Source: Aptenodytes patagonicus (lineage: Eukaryota; Chordata; Aves; Sphenisciformes; Spheniscidae). From it: a DNA stretch of 64,000 nt. Positions 31,001 to 51,700 of this stretch are shown here, piece by piece. Position numbers and translations under genes: made by a program. Every line of letters begins with the position of its first letter. Position 1 is the stretch's first letter. The notes under the pieces were generated by a model. The model worked only from the letters and a program-made list of their open reading frames with translations. It ran no database searches and had not been told where the DNA came from. The stretch covers positions 2,976,001 to 3,040,000 of the forward strand of contig NC_134961.1 of NCBI RefSeq assembly GCF_965638725.1. The letters are read 5' to 3'.

Positions 31001-31471
31001 GGCACAAGTATAAATTCTGGCATGGAGGTTATCCCATGGAATGCAAGGTCAGTTAGTTTCTGTAGTGTTTCAACCCAACTGACTATCTGTTTCTGCTACA
31101 AGAATGAACTGTGAGCTTGTCACGTGAACTGTCACGTGTTACAGTCGGGGCTTAGCTAAACTCATACTGCTTAAGATGGTCAAGTGTGCGCATCTTTGCC
31201 TTCTGGTCTAACATAATTCCTGCAAGTGCTGATGTCCAGCCCAGACTTTGTTGCATTTGCTGTTGCGTTTAGTGCTGTTCTGTGAGGGTCAGTGAAACAG
31301 TAGAGAAGTGTTAGGTGAAGGGTGGTTTTTCCCATTTTCCAGCTAAGAGTGGCTTCTTCTTTTACAGATGTGGTGGAGAAAGATCCAGATGGGGACTGCA
31401 GGAGGCTGGCCTTGCAGAACTTGCTACTAATGGAGAACCTGAAAAAGAAACTCAAAACTGTCCCTTCCTAG
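12788..31471 (+). CDS. TELO2: TELO2, telomere maintenance 2 / TEL2 homologue (complete, 20 coding exons)
   Basis: The coding exons are 12788-13071, 13635-13912, 14492-14560, 15219-15366, 15753-15855, 16630-16698, 17629-17770, 19036-19172, 19950-20038, 21080-21187 (or from 21077), 21815-21900, 22200-22291, 23343-23459, 24440-24511, 25083-25253, 25916-26007, 26842-26941, 27352-27416, 28063-28178 and 31368-31471, in phase to 2442 nt (813 residues; human about 837). The product scaffolds the TTT complex with TTI1 and TTI2, which with HSP90 and R2TP matures ATM, ATR, mTOR, DNA-PKcs, SMG1 and TRRAP. Landmarks are [15 protein letters not shown] in exon 5, RRLGMIVAE in exon 8, an acidic [10 protein letters not shown] stretch at about 475-484 equivalent to the CK2-phosphorylated PIH1D1-binding site of the human protein, and the conserved C-terminal Telomere_reg-2-type domain from about residue 498. 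The start has a good Kozak context (GCGCCATGG) and no upstream ATG. The gene is convergent with IFT140. Confidence 0.97.
13635..13912 (+). CDS. TELO2: TELO2 coding exon 2
   Basis: It encodes residues 95-188 with LPDH and [12 protein letters not shown] segments close to human. The acceptor is TTCCAG|T and the donor G|GTAAGA. Confidence 0.96.
14492..14560 (+). CDS. TELO2: TELO2 coding exon 3
   Basis: It encodes the [18 protein letters not shown] segment. The acceptor is TCCCAG|G and the donor A|GTGAGT. Confidence 0.95.
15219..15366 (+). CDS. TELO2: TELO2 coding exon 4
   Basis: It encodes residues 211-260 ([13 protein letters not shown] ... [11 protein letters not shown]). The acceptor is ACTTCAG|A and the donor GG|GTAAGA. 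Confidence 0.96.
15753..15855 (+). CDS. TELO2: TELO2 coding exon 5
   Basis: It encodes residues 260-294 including [15 protein letters not shown], one of the most conserved blocks. The acceptor is TTGCTAG|G and the donor ACG|GTAAGG. Confidence 0.96.
16630..16698 (+). CDS. TELO2: TELO2 coding exon 6
   Basis: It encodes residues 295-317 ([18 protein letters not shown]). The acceptor is GTTGCAG|A and the donor AAA|GTAAGG. Confidence 0.94.
17629..17770 (+). CDS. TELO2: TELO2 coding exon 7
   Basis: It encodes residues 318-365 ([15 protein letters not shown] ...). The acceptor is GATTCAG|G and the donor G|GTGAGA. Confidence 0.96.
19036..19172 (+). CDS. TELO2: TELO2 coding exon 8
   Basis: It encodes residues 365-410, including [11 protein letters not shown] and RRLGMIVAE. 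The acceptor is TTTTCAG|A and the donor CAG|GTGAAG. Confidence 0.96.
19950..20038 (+). CDS. TELO2: TELO2 coding exon 9
   Basis: It encodes the acidic [14 protein letters not shown] segment. The acceptor is TGTCTAG|T and the donor GA|GTAAGA. Confidence 0.9.
21080..21187 (+). CDS. TELO2: TELO2 coding exon 10 (tandem NAGNAG acceptor)
   Basis: It encodes the linker NEKADAALP ... [10 protein letters not shown]. The acceptor is CACAGCAG|G, so the exon may begin at 21077 or 21080; both keep the frame and differ by one codon (…DRN… against …EN…). The donor is AG|GTACAG. Confidence 0.9.
21815..21900 (+). CDS. TELO2: TELO2 coding exon 11
   Basis: It encodes [17 protein letters not shown] ... IRDCIE. 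The first Ser codon is split with exon 10. The acceptor is TTTACAG|T and the donor G|GTAGGA. Confidence 0.96.
22200..22291 (+). CDS. TELO2: TELO2 coding exon 12
   Basis: It encodes [19 protein letters not shown] ... TRE. The acceptor is CCTTCAG|T and the donor GAG|GTGAAG. Confidence 0.96.
23343..23459 (+). CDS. TELO2: TELO2 coding exon 13
   Basis: It encodes [17 protein letters not shown] ... DPIP. The acceptor is TTGAGCAG|G, with a weak tract, and the donor CCT|GTAAGT. Confidence 0.95.
23821..24210 (-). repeat. CR1 LINE 3' fragment
   Basis: On the plus strand it begins TCATAGAATGGTTTGGGTTG and proceeds through the usual CR1 tail in reverse. The minus frame shows decayed reverse-transcriptase C-terminal sequence ([20 protein letters not shown]). 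It lies in the TELO2 intron between exons 13 and 14, antisense to TELO2. The 5' (right) boundary is diffuse. Confidence 0.9.
24440..24511 (+). CDS. TELO2: TELO2 coding exon 14
   Basis: It encodes [18 protein letters not shown] then RMDILD, nearly identical to human. The acceptor is CTGTACAG|G and the donor GAT|GTAAGC. Confidence 0.97.
25083..25253 (+). CDS. TELO2: TELO2 coding exon 15
   Basis: It encodes [17 protein letters not shown] ... [11 protein letters not shown]. The acceptor is CATCTAG|G and the donor ACG|GTGAGG. Confidence 0.96.
25916..26007 (+). CDS. TELO2: TELO2 coding exon 16
   Basis: It encodes [19 protein letters not shown]. The acceptor is TTGGACAG|G and the donor AG|GTGAGT. 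Confidence 0.95.
26842..26941 (+). CDS. TELO2: TELO2 coding exon 17
   Basis: It encodes [18 protein letters not shown] ... LAVNTV. The acceptor is ACTTGCAG|G and the donor GTG|GTAAGA. Confidence 0.97.
27352..27416 (+). CDS. TELO2: TELO2 coding exon 18
   Basis: It encodes [18 protein letters not shown]. The acceptor is TTTTGCAG|G and the donor TC|GTGAGT. Confidence 0.97.
28063..28178 (+). CDS. TELO2: TELO2 coding exon 19
   Basis: It encodes [18 protein letters not shown] ... AQSWLG. The acceptor is TCCAACAG|G and the donor G|GTAAGA. Confidence 0.97.
28179..31367 (+). other. TELO2: TELO2 intron 19
   Basis: This is a 3.2 kb intron between GGTAAGA and TTTACAG. I see no recognisable exon or interspersed repeat; the open frames on both strands have no family resemblance. 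Confidence 0.6.
31368..31471 (+). CDS. TELO2: TELO2 last coding exon
   Basis: It encodes [20 protein letters not shown] ending KTVPS, with the TAG stop at 31469-31471. The acceptor is TTTTACAG|A. Confidence 0.96.
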
Positions 31472-32118
31472 CTGAAGGGTAAAAGAAATGACCTTTACCT
31501 CATACTCTTGCCAGCTGGATGTGTGTAGGCACTGCTGGGGCCTCTTCAGCAGTCACCTGGCTGGAGGAGAGGAAGAAGGGGGGAAGGGTACAGAGCTGTA
31601 AGCCAGCGAACCTGACTTGACATCTGGACTTTGTAGTGGGGGCCAATTTAGTGAGCTATTGCTATCCGGTACGGAGTGTACAGATGCAGGAAGGTAGGCT
31701 AGCACTGCCATCCTCCCCACACCTCCCCAGCCCCCACCCCCAGCTATTTATAACCTTGGCAGGTTTGAGTGCTCTGCTAAAAATACAGGGAAGATCTCAT
31801 AGCAGACTTCTTGTCAGAAAAACAGGAGGGTTGGAGAGGTCCACTTACCTCCCAGGGCTAGGTCTACGATATGCCGATAACAAAGGCTCCCGTGTCTTCT
31901 AGCAGTCAGCGTTTGGTGGAATAGTTACTGGTCTGCTGTTCGGAGGGGTGGCATGGTGTAGGGAGTGACACCGCCAATGAGACGCAAGAACCGAATAGCT
32001 ACACTGAAGTTCTGAAAACGTGCCAAACCGTAAAGGCTTGAGCTAGAGCTGTGCTGTGGTTAGGAAGGAACAAAGCAGGAATTCTTTTTGTATAATCTTA
32101 GTACAGAAATAAGTTTCT

Positions 32119-32124
32119 ATTAAA
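32119..32124 (+). terminator. TELO2: Candidate proximal TELO2 poly(A) signal ATTAAA
   Basis: A variant hexamer about 650 bp past the stop, in AT-rich context. Confidence 0.4.
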
Positions 32125-32507
32125 GGATAACTAATGTCCAGATTTTGACCTTAAAATCTCCCTCCACCCTTCTTCCCTGAAAGCATACAATTTAAAAACT
32201 TCATATTCACACCAAGTTTTGAAGCAAGTCACAAAACAGAAAGAAGAAAAATCACTCTAAGCAGAAGGGCTAGTTGGTATGAAATGTATGAGAGTGGCTT
32301 TATAAATACACCTTCGCGGGGCAGGGGAACAGGCTTAAAGGTGAGCAAAGCCTTGGTTGCTTACGTTGGGCTTCACTTCTCGTGGTCTTACTTGTGCCAG
32401 GGAAGAAATTTGCATCCTAAAGTCTGACTAGTACAGAGTAGCTCGACGTAACTGTGGTGTTTGGAAAAGAAGCTTCACAGTGAGAAAGAAGCTTCGCTGG
32501 CTCAAAG

Positions 32508-32586
32508 TGACCCTGCTTGAGCAGGGAGGATTGGACCAGATGACCTCCAGAGGTCCCTCCCAACCCCAACCATTCTGTGATTCTGA
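32508..32586 (+). repeat. Short CR1 LINE 3'-end fragment
   Basis: GGACCAGATGACCTCCAGAG followed by CCCAACCCCAACCATTCTGTGATTCTG is the classic CR1 3' terminus. It lies between the two convergent genes. Confidence 0.85.
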
Positions 32587-32908
32587 GGTTTAGTCCAGAT
32601 TTCTGTAAGTGGTAGCTCTAGCCTGCATGACCCTATGGTGTATTTAAATGCAAAAGCTCTGGGTTGGGGGAAGTCTCCATTCTGCAGTAGGGGAGAAGTT
32701 TGACTTTTACCCAAGCTCCTACCCCAACGGGACAGAGATTGTTTTCAGAAGCTCTGACTTCTAGGGAACAACAAATAAGTTAGCACCTTAGCAGATCAAA
32801 GTTGTACTTGAAAATTTTGTCAACTCAGGATTTTCCACCTCAGTTACTCAGCTCTTTTTTGTACTCGGAAAAAGGCCTGCAGTTACAATATGCAGTTCTT
32901 GTTGGGTT

Positions 32909-32921
32909 CCCCCCCCCCCCC
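32909..32921. repeat. C13 run
   Basis: Thirteen consecutive C on plus, next to the likely IFT140 poly(A) signal. Confidence 0.85.
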
Positions 32922-32924
32922 AGA

Positions 32925-32930
32925 TTTATT
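32925..32930 (-). terminator. IFT140: Likely IFT140 poly(A) signal (TTTATT on +)
   Basis: This is the first AATAAA I see on the minus strand downstream of the IFT140 stop, about 240 nt away. A C13 run (32909-32921 on +) lies just beyond it. Confidence 0.55.
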
Positions 32931-33039
32931 AAAATACTAAAACCAGCTTCATTACAGGATATACATGTGAATCTTTGTATGTAGTGTTTGAGATAATACA
33001 TTAACTTCAATACTGTTGCTTGTACAGTCAAGCAGGAGG

Positions 33040-33045
33040 AATAAA
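33040..33045 (+). terminator. TELO2: Candidate distal TELO2 poly(A) signal AATAAA
   Basis: A canonical hexamer (GGAGGAATAAATTTC), about 125 bp short of the IFT140 stop codon, which is on the other strand. Confidence 0.4.
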
Positions 33046-33167
33046 TTTCTTGGTAATAACCAAAAAGCCTTGTTGCAGCAGTGTGTTGACTGATACGTGA
33101 CCCCTAATGAGGACAGAACAAATGACCTAGTATTAAAGTCAACTTTGCGTTTGGTAAGTGTAAGTTG

Positions 33168-43681
<10,514 letters not shown>

Positions 43682-44637
43682 CTGTGAGAAATGGGAAAGA
43701 AAAGGAGAGCTGTTATGGTGTCACCTTTAAGGCTCGGGTACTAAGCAGGTAAGATGCAAGGGAAGAGGAGTGTGAAATGGAAAACCATTAGTACATTGGA
43801 CACTTGCTGGACATAACAAAGAGACTCCAGTTGCTGTGTGAAGATTGAAGAGGAACAGAAATAGGCCTCAGACATAAAGGTTAGTTCTGGAGCTGAATGC
43901 CCACAGCCTTAAGGAAATACTGCGGGTTTTGTTTTACATCAATGTCTAAACAAAAGCAGTTATGTTTGCACGTATATAAACATTCATCATGCACCCATCA
44001 CCGTGCTTCTTGCTGTAGCTGCAACATATAGACATTCACAATAGCCCCACGTCGATGTTCAGAATTTAAAAGAAAAACTATGAGAAAAGTGTTATATACA
44101 TAAACCTTACAGTGGCAACGTCCTGCTACTGTCCTGCATAGTTCAAACGTGGAACAGCTATTAGGAGCCTAATAGTTGCACTCAACAACAGGGAATGATG
44201 TGTAGGAAACAACTGATCAAACTACCATGTTCTAATTTAAAACTTGCATAAAAAATGGCACAAAGAAAAGCTTTGTGGTGCTCAGAATGAGAACTCCTCA
44301 GGGCTAAGAGCTTACACTTAACATTGCAAAATCCTCTGCCAAGACAGAGGCAGGGACTGGCTGAGCACCGCGCGCCCATGCAGGAACGTCAGGTCTCAGC
44401 AGGCAGCATTGCTCAACAGAAGGACCGCGACACAGTTGACCATTACATGGGGTGACAAGCAAAGATTTTCGTAGATTCTATTTACATTTGAGGCTCTTCA
44501 GAATAAAACGCAGTATGTTTGACTAATAGAAACCATAAGCATATGGGGTTTTTTCAGTGTGTGGACCTCAGCGGAGGTATGGTCCATACAGTTCTCAGAC
44601 ACCACCACAGCACAAAATAATGATCTAAATGATAAAA

Positions 44638-44674
44638 GCAAGAAAAAAAAGAAAAAAAAAAAAGAAAAAAGAGT
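44638..44674. repeat. A-rich (A)nG tract
   Basis: Runs of A interrupted by single G, in the large IFT140 intron. Confidence 0.8.
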
Positions 44675-47600
44675 TGAATGACACTTCAGGTCCTGCATCT
44701 GCAAGCAAATCCCCTTCCAGTTTTCCTATGATTAAAATGTTTTTTGCTTCCCAGTTGCTGTGGGAAAACCCTGCACAAACAGGGGAAAGTGACTAACCGG
44801 GAAGTAGCGAAGCAGATGAGACACGACGTGCTGTCAAACACATACAATAAAGAAAGGCAAAGAAAAAATGCTTTTCCTAAGCTATTTTACAATTAGATCA
44901 TCTTTTATTTGCAACTACAACTGGTATAAAGTTTTCAGGTAGTAATCAACATAAATATGTGACATAAACTTCATTAAGGCCAAACAGTATAGAGAAAATA
45001 AAATAGGATCAGAAGTGATAAATCGGGGGCAAATTTCAGATAGGTCAGAAATTTTGCTTGTTTAGAAAAGCAAAAATGCATGTCTGAATATTTTACTGAA
45101 TTTCTTACATCTGCATGTCCATGCTGAATGTGGTTCAAACGCAGCCTCCTCTCATGCTCCGCTCCGACACGTCCAAGTCCCACAGACTGGGGAGCCAAAA
45201 GGAACATTGAAACAGAGCACAGTAATTTCTGAACTGGAAAGGCCTTACAAAAACTTCAGCGCTAGATCCTTCTGAGTGCAAGTCTATGCATCGCCACCCA
45301 GTATAGAAATGCTGACTTATATCAGCAGAAGATGTGACCATCCTAATTTTTGAAAAGTTGGAATTGGTTTCTCTTTTATTGCAGCCACTGCCTGTATCTG
45401 GAACTGGAAATAGCAGGAAAAACACCTTTAAAGAACATTTAGGTCTTGGCAGATATTGCCACCTGGCTTTGATCAACAAGGACAGCGAGTTCTGTCATTA
45501 GTAAAAGATGTCAAATCTTGTGCGTGTGGGCATGGCTGCGCTCCCCAACACACAAGGAAAAGAAATATATTTTCCAAAATCTGTAGCATGCCAGAAGAAG
45601 TTGCCAATAGCCGTTTTACGCTGGGTGAAGGAACACACGCCTGTGCTGTGCTTTGTCAAATTGACTAATAGCAAGTTTCTGAAAGGAAATCAAAATCTTT
45701 ATTTTTCAGAGCCTTGACAGCTCACAATTCCCTCAATGCAAGACGATGAAAGTTCACGGGCTCGAACAGAGAAGAGCGGATGAGAAATCTTATTTAGACT
45801 ACAGGGAGTGGAAACTTTTGAAAGGAAATAGACCAAATAGTGTATTTTAAAGTACAAAGTTAAAAGACAACAGTGTGCAGAGACACACAGCAGGACTCAG
45901 AAGATGCTACTCATCATCTATCGGCTGCGTTATGCTTTCCTGACTGGCAATGGCTCCTGCCAACTTCAAAACTCGGTGGGAGCTGCTGCCCCAGGGATTC
46001 CTCTTTGGGAGCTCTTGCCCCACGCACAGTCTGCCCGTGGGCCACCTCGGCACCCATGCCAGCCATATGCAGTGGAGCACCCAGATGTACTTCTGCCCTG
46101 AGGAGCTGGAGCTCTGCCATCCCACCTCTTCCTCCTCCACTCCAAACCATTTGCAAAACTAACCTGAGAGGCTCCAGCAGCGGGGTACCACTTGGGTGCA
46201 ACAAATACAGGGGAAGAAACATCTCCAGTTGATGTGCTCTGCGCTTAGTTTTACTTTAGCAAGCACTGCCTTCCCAACAGCCCCAGCTGTGCAGATGGTG
46301 AGCACCCACCAGAAATTCAGCACTGTGGTCAAACCGGACCAAAGACACTGAATTTCGAAGCGTTCACGGCAGAGCAGTGCTTGCACGGACTTACCCAACG
46401 CAGAGACCAAAGCAAGAGACAGGCTAAGAGCAGCTCACCAGCACAAGTACCTATGAAACGTGAAAACACTGGCTCCCTCTGACCATCCCTTCTCCTGCCT
46501 CTGCCCTCCAGAAGCGCTTGAAGGAATGTTTCATCTAATGAACCTGGCCCTGCTCTGCACAGAGGAGTTCCCATTCTCCCACTGGAGCTAAGGACGGCTT
46601 CGTTAGCAGCTGCATGCGGGAGAACCCACAGCCAAACCTTCGCCCCTGGTCCACGTGGAGCTGCAGCACAGGCTGGTTCTTTCCAGTAGACAAGTCCCTC
46701 ACAAGAAGGACGCTGCTCTGATAAGGTACATACATGCATTATTTCAATTTTCTTCCTGCAGCAAAATGTTAGAAAACTCTTTCTGCTTTGAGAGACCTTT
46801 CATTTTAGCACCACACTCCATATACTGCTGCTAAGGTACGCAAGTATTTCTGACACAGCAACATACTATTTGCTTGCAAAGACCACCTTCATATGCATGT
46901 ATTATATACTTATTAATATATTTGTTTGTATTTATTATTTTAATATATTGTTTATTATAACTTATTTAAAAACTAGAAAGGTACCAGAGTAACACCACCC
47001 TGTGAAATGCAAAAGAGCCGAAGTACTTTACAAAAATAAACGACCACACAACACACAGGTCTCGCTGCCTAGTAGAGGCGCAAACCGCAGAGCTGTTGAC
47101 CACCACAGAGCACCACAACCAAGCCTCGGCTTGGCAACGGCACGGATCGTGTCTCACCGAAACCACGGGGGGATAACGCAGCAGATCCCTGCTCCCAAAC
47201 CTGGGCCAGGGCCAGGGCCAGGACACTGGGACTGATCCACCCACAGCTCCTGCAGAAAGATCAGGGGACCTTTAGCCAGAACCTCAGTTTTACCTTCACC
47301 CTGAAAAGACACCTCCAGCCTCTCCACACCATGTCTGATCACAGAGAACAGACACTTTTTGTAACACCAAATTGTTTTTTAGACATTTGCCTTGCAAACT
47401 ATTCAGCTTGAGGCACCCGGCAGGCTTGCTGGCAGGAGCGGGCAAGCCTTCTGGCAAGGGATGGGTTCAGAGAAGAGAACGATACGGGAATCATCAGCAA
47501 CATGCTTCCATGTTTCTCCATATCTCAAGACAACCAGCTTCGGCCTTGGGATGGCCCAACCTCCCTAGCAGGCGGACACCTCCAGCACCAGAGCAAGAGT

Positions 47601-48564
47601 CCTGCCCATCAGTTTTGCTGCCCCTCGGGAACGTGGGCAAATTAATGCAGAACTGGTTAAGGAACAAGAAACAGGAGGTGCAGAACAGGCTCACTTAAAC
47701 CCCAGGCAAAACCACGGTTTATCTCTCAACAGTCGTCAGTGTAGCGAGAAAGACAAATCTGTCCTTGCATCCCTAAAAAACAGCAACTCTTCTTTCCAGG
47801 CCTGGCCCCGCTGTCGCATATAAAATGCCAAGTAATGATTTACCCTGCCCCCAGCTCATGCTCTGGGAATTTCCTGTTCTTCCCCTCCTCCTCCTCTTCT
47901 CCCCCCTGCAAAGCCGCTCGCATCTGTACTTCGTCAGCCGAAGCTGGAAACTTAATGAAGACCAGATGCAGCAACAGCGTGAGCAGAGCCATGAGAATGC
48001 GCTCCCCGAGCATCCCGGGGGAGCAATGCCTCCCCATGCAGCACACGAATAAATGATCTGCTGCTGCACCCCAAACTCCCAGGCTTCAGGCCACAGCAAT
48101 AGCAGTATGGATTTGGAAAGCAAACTTTGATGCCTCTTAAGACTGGACAGAAGTTTTATCACATATTTGATGAAAAAGCTTTTCTTCCTTTATATCTGAT
48201 CTTTTGCATCTGTTTTTCTATAAAACTATGTTTATAGCATCTAACAGTCTGATTTTACAAACCCTTCTGTTCCTATATATTTTTCATTGCCCATTTTTGC
48301 ATGAAAGTTTAAAGAAAAAATCCAGTAAATGGAGTATTATTTAGAAGTGCTGGAGATTTATATGTCTGAAGCATCTCACTACAAAATCTCTCTCCCTCTA
48401 TTTAATGGGGTATATTTGGAAAATGAACATATGTTCCATCTCTTGTCTCTAAATATTTTCATCAGGAGAAAAAAAGCAGCTTTCTTTCCAATTTGGGCCC
48501 CACTTCGTTGAACAGGACCCTAAGCATTCTGCTTTAAAAGACTACTGTATAATGCAAAGAGAAA

Positions 48565-48715
48565 TACTAATGTAAGATATAATATCTATAACGCCAATAT
48601 CAGGTATAATAGCTATAACACTGTATTATATATAATCTATAATAATATATTATTACATCTCTATAACACTATTTCATATATAGTATATCATAATATATTA
48701 TTACATCCCTAATGC
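48565..48715. repeat. AT-rich imperfect tandem repeat
   Basis: A motif with core ATAATATATTATTACATC, followed by TCTATAACACTA or CCTAATGC, appears twice about 55-60 bp apart, preceded by diverged ATAACACTGTATTATATATA copies. The core is itself palindromic. Confidence 0.65.
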
Positions 48716-51700
48716 ATACATCTACCTGGAGCAGGTGGGTGTCCCCTTGCGCCTCAGGCACAGCCTGGGCCGTCAAAAATGGAAATAAATCCAGCAAGAG
48801 GGAGAGCTTTTGCTGACCCAACGGTGGGGACAAGGAAGCTTCGCTTCCCTATCACAAAATAAACTGTACAAGAAATTCAAAGCAGATTCTCGGCAGCTCA
48901 GCCAACTGGGACCACAGTGGATGTACCGTTCTGGTGCGAAGTGTTTACTACGAGACTTACCCTAATGTAAACGGTGTCTGGGCTGGCCTGGACGAACGCC
49001 GCAGGGCACTGGGCACCACCCTTCCCCAGCCTCCACCCGCTGCCTACGTGCTGCTCGGGTGTGTTTTCTATGCTAAGGAAAAGGATGGGACAAAGCAGGT
49101 GCTGCTTCCTAAGGAAAATTAACATCATCTATTACTATCTTTCAAACGTTAATCCCTTGCCTGGATTTCAGTAACTTAAAGTTGCACCTTCCAACCCCTG
49201 AAAAAACGTGTTAGAATAACGTCATCTGGCTGAAATGTGCAGCGGTGGCTGATTCTGACCAGGTAATTCCTTTATGATCACCTTTACATACATGTGATGC
49301 GACAGACCTGTCATAGGGTAAAAGCATCACGCTGTGGACGATAACGGCTACAGAGGGCTTGGACATGGTCAAATGAGACAAACTACGTGACGCGTAAGGT
49401 TAGCAGGCATGAAAAGCTGATCGTTTAGAAGTACTATGTAAAATTTTACACACGTCTATAAAAATGGACACTGATCTTATCTTCAAACCACTGCAAAATA
49501 AATAGAGAGTTAACATGTCAAAATTGGTGGCTTACTGTCTGTTCTCTTGTAACCCAGAAAAAACTCAAGACTTGAAAAAACAAAGTTTTATCTGATGTAG
49601 CTAAATTACGTTAGATGCTTTTAAAATGCATTTATGGGATTCTGGTTATCCCTGTTCAGTGGGACTAAAAGATAACAAGGAACTAAATAATATATGAAAA
49701 GTTGCAACAATATAATGAGATTCTTGATAGCGTTAATCATATTAAATAAGTGCTTCTTTGAGAAATATGCCAGGCATTTTTCATGTATGATCAAAACATT
49801 AAAAGCTGTCTAGATTATTCCTAAAAACTTTTCCCTGGCAGAAACAGAACATTTGATAAATCAACAAAAGCTTTACAGAATAGGATCTGTAATATCATAT
49901 TAAATACATAGATTTGTCTATTCCAAACTTATCCTGATAAAATCAACACCAAGCTATTGTTCAGTGTGAATTGTATCAAACGAAACTCTTGTGTCCTAAG
50001 GAATGCAGTAAGTACTGCAATTGAATATACTTCTGCACATTTATCAGTAGAGAAGTGTTTATTGAGGTGATTTTTTTTTTTTTTTTTAAAAGGATCAGAA
50101 GGATTCCTGGACTGTTTTGAACTGGAAGCACAAGATCTGAGTGAAGATAGAGAATGTCACTGACTGTGAACGTGCCAACAAGAACCATTTGATTAAAACT
50201 GTAACAAAAAAGGAATAACTGAGCCATTTTGGTATGAGCAGGCTAGGAAAATTTACCAGATCTTTGCAAAACTCATTTAATTTTGACTTGGTGCAATCTA
50301 CTCACTTGGGGAATTCCCCAATTTTACATCTTTAGATATTGTTATTAGTTTAATAGAATGATAAAAAGCCATTTGCCTATTAAAAAATAATAGAAAAAAG
50401 ATTGTGCCCTGCATAAACAACTGTAAACAGAATTTATTAGGTAGTAAATGGATAAATCCAGTATGGAAGAAACTAGTTATCTGATATAATCTACATTATT
50501 GAGACTCTGAAAGTAAAATTACATTTACATAACTGATTTCTCACCCAGAAAGACCCAAAATACTTTATAAGCTGCTATGCAAATTGTATGAAGTAATTTA
50601 ACCTACCACTGAGCAGAACCACTCTCTAGCATGGAACAATCAATTAGCAAACGGGTACTTCCAGACAAGAACATCCACCAGAAGTTTTGCCATGGGAAAA
50701 AAATTCATCGTGTGCTTGCTGAATTACTGCAGCCAACAGCAATTACTACTGCCTTGCACTGCCCCTCAGATACTCTCCATACTGGTGTATTATCTGGGCC
50801 GGCTGAAGACCACAGTGCTGCTGTCCTTTCTGCTCTGGAAGTCATGATCAGGGTTCCCAGAAAAATTTCCATCATCACAAAAACTAAAAGTCCCAAATCA
50901 TTGTGATGTGGCAGTCCCCATCAACAGAGAGACAATATGGACTTGAAGTTATGCAGCCTTTTTGGAGATGACCACCTCAGCATGGCCAGAAGGATGAAGC
51001 ATCTGATTTAAGGCCAACTTTGTCACCAGTCCCAGCGCCACCTCCTGTGTTTTATGTGGCAGTGAACTGATCGACTTGACTCGTCCGCATCCGTTCCCAG
51101 CTGCAACTCACCACGTAGCCACCCACCCATCTGCGGCCACAAGAAGAGGCACTATGGGAGAGAGAGATTTATTTTTTTCCTCTGGGAAAGCTGCCTTAAA
51201 TGCAAACTCATTGACTTGCATGGATTTGCATATGTAACATGAAGAATTTCTCAAGTATCATATATCTCAAACCACAAACTAATGCCATGATGTTTAGATC
51301 ACCTGGTCCCTTTGACGCTCAAAGACAAGTATGACTTAGGAAGAATATGATTTATTTTTAATGTTGATGGAATTCAAAACAGTTTGAATATTCTCACACC
51401 AAATAATTGGTGTGGAAAGAGGAAGAGATGTGACTGAGTTTTAAATGATTAGACTGATTTGTTCAGCCTTTGTAAAATACAATCGCTATATTTTTTTTTA
51501 CATGTAACACGCAAACAAAGTTTGTGTCCTTGTGAAAATACATGCTCAGACTTCAACAAATCACAAAAATCGAAGACAGGAGGGGGCAGAAGCAGGTGTC
51601 CGATTGGGTAGAAGAGTTTTCCCTAAAGGTAAATCTCTCCTGGCATTATCTGTATATGAACATCATCTGCCTTGCTGCTGAATCACCGGCTTAAAATAAT

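Larger units (their letters stand above)
31472..33062 (+). other. TELO2: TELO2 3' UTR (end uncertain)
   Basis: Two candidate poly(A) signals follow the stop: ATTAAA at 32119-32124 and a canonical AATAAA at 33040-33045. Using the distal one would carry the UTR through a CR1 fragment and across the likely IFT140 3' end on the other strand. Confidence 0.5.

Noticed and set aside
46329..46739. 136-codon minus frame considered as an upstream IFT140 exon
   Set aside because: The translation does not match any part of IFT140 that I know, and it does not join in phase to the exon at 43681.
48898..49128. Minus frame followed by AGG|GTAAGT considered as an IFT140 exon
   Set aside because: No match to IFT140 and no clear acceptor; left as a low-grade signal in the GC-rich patch finding.
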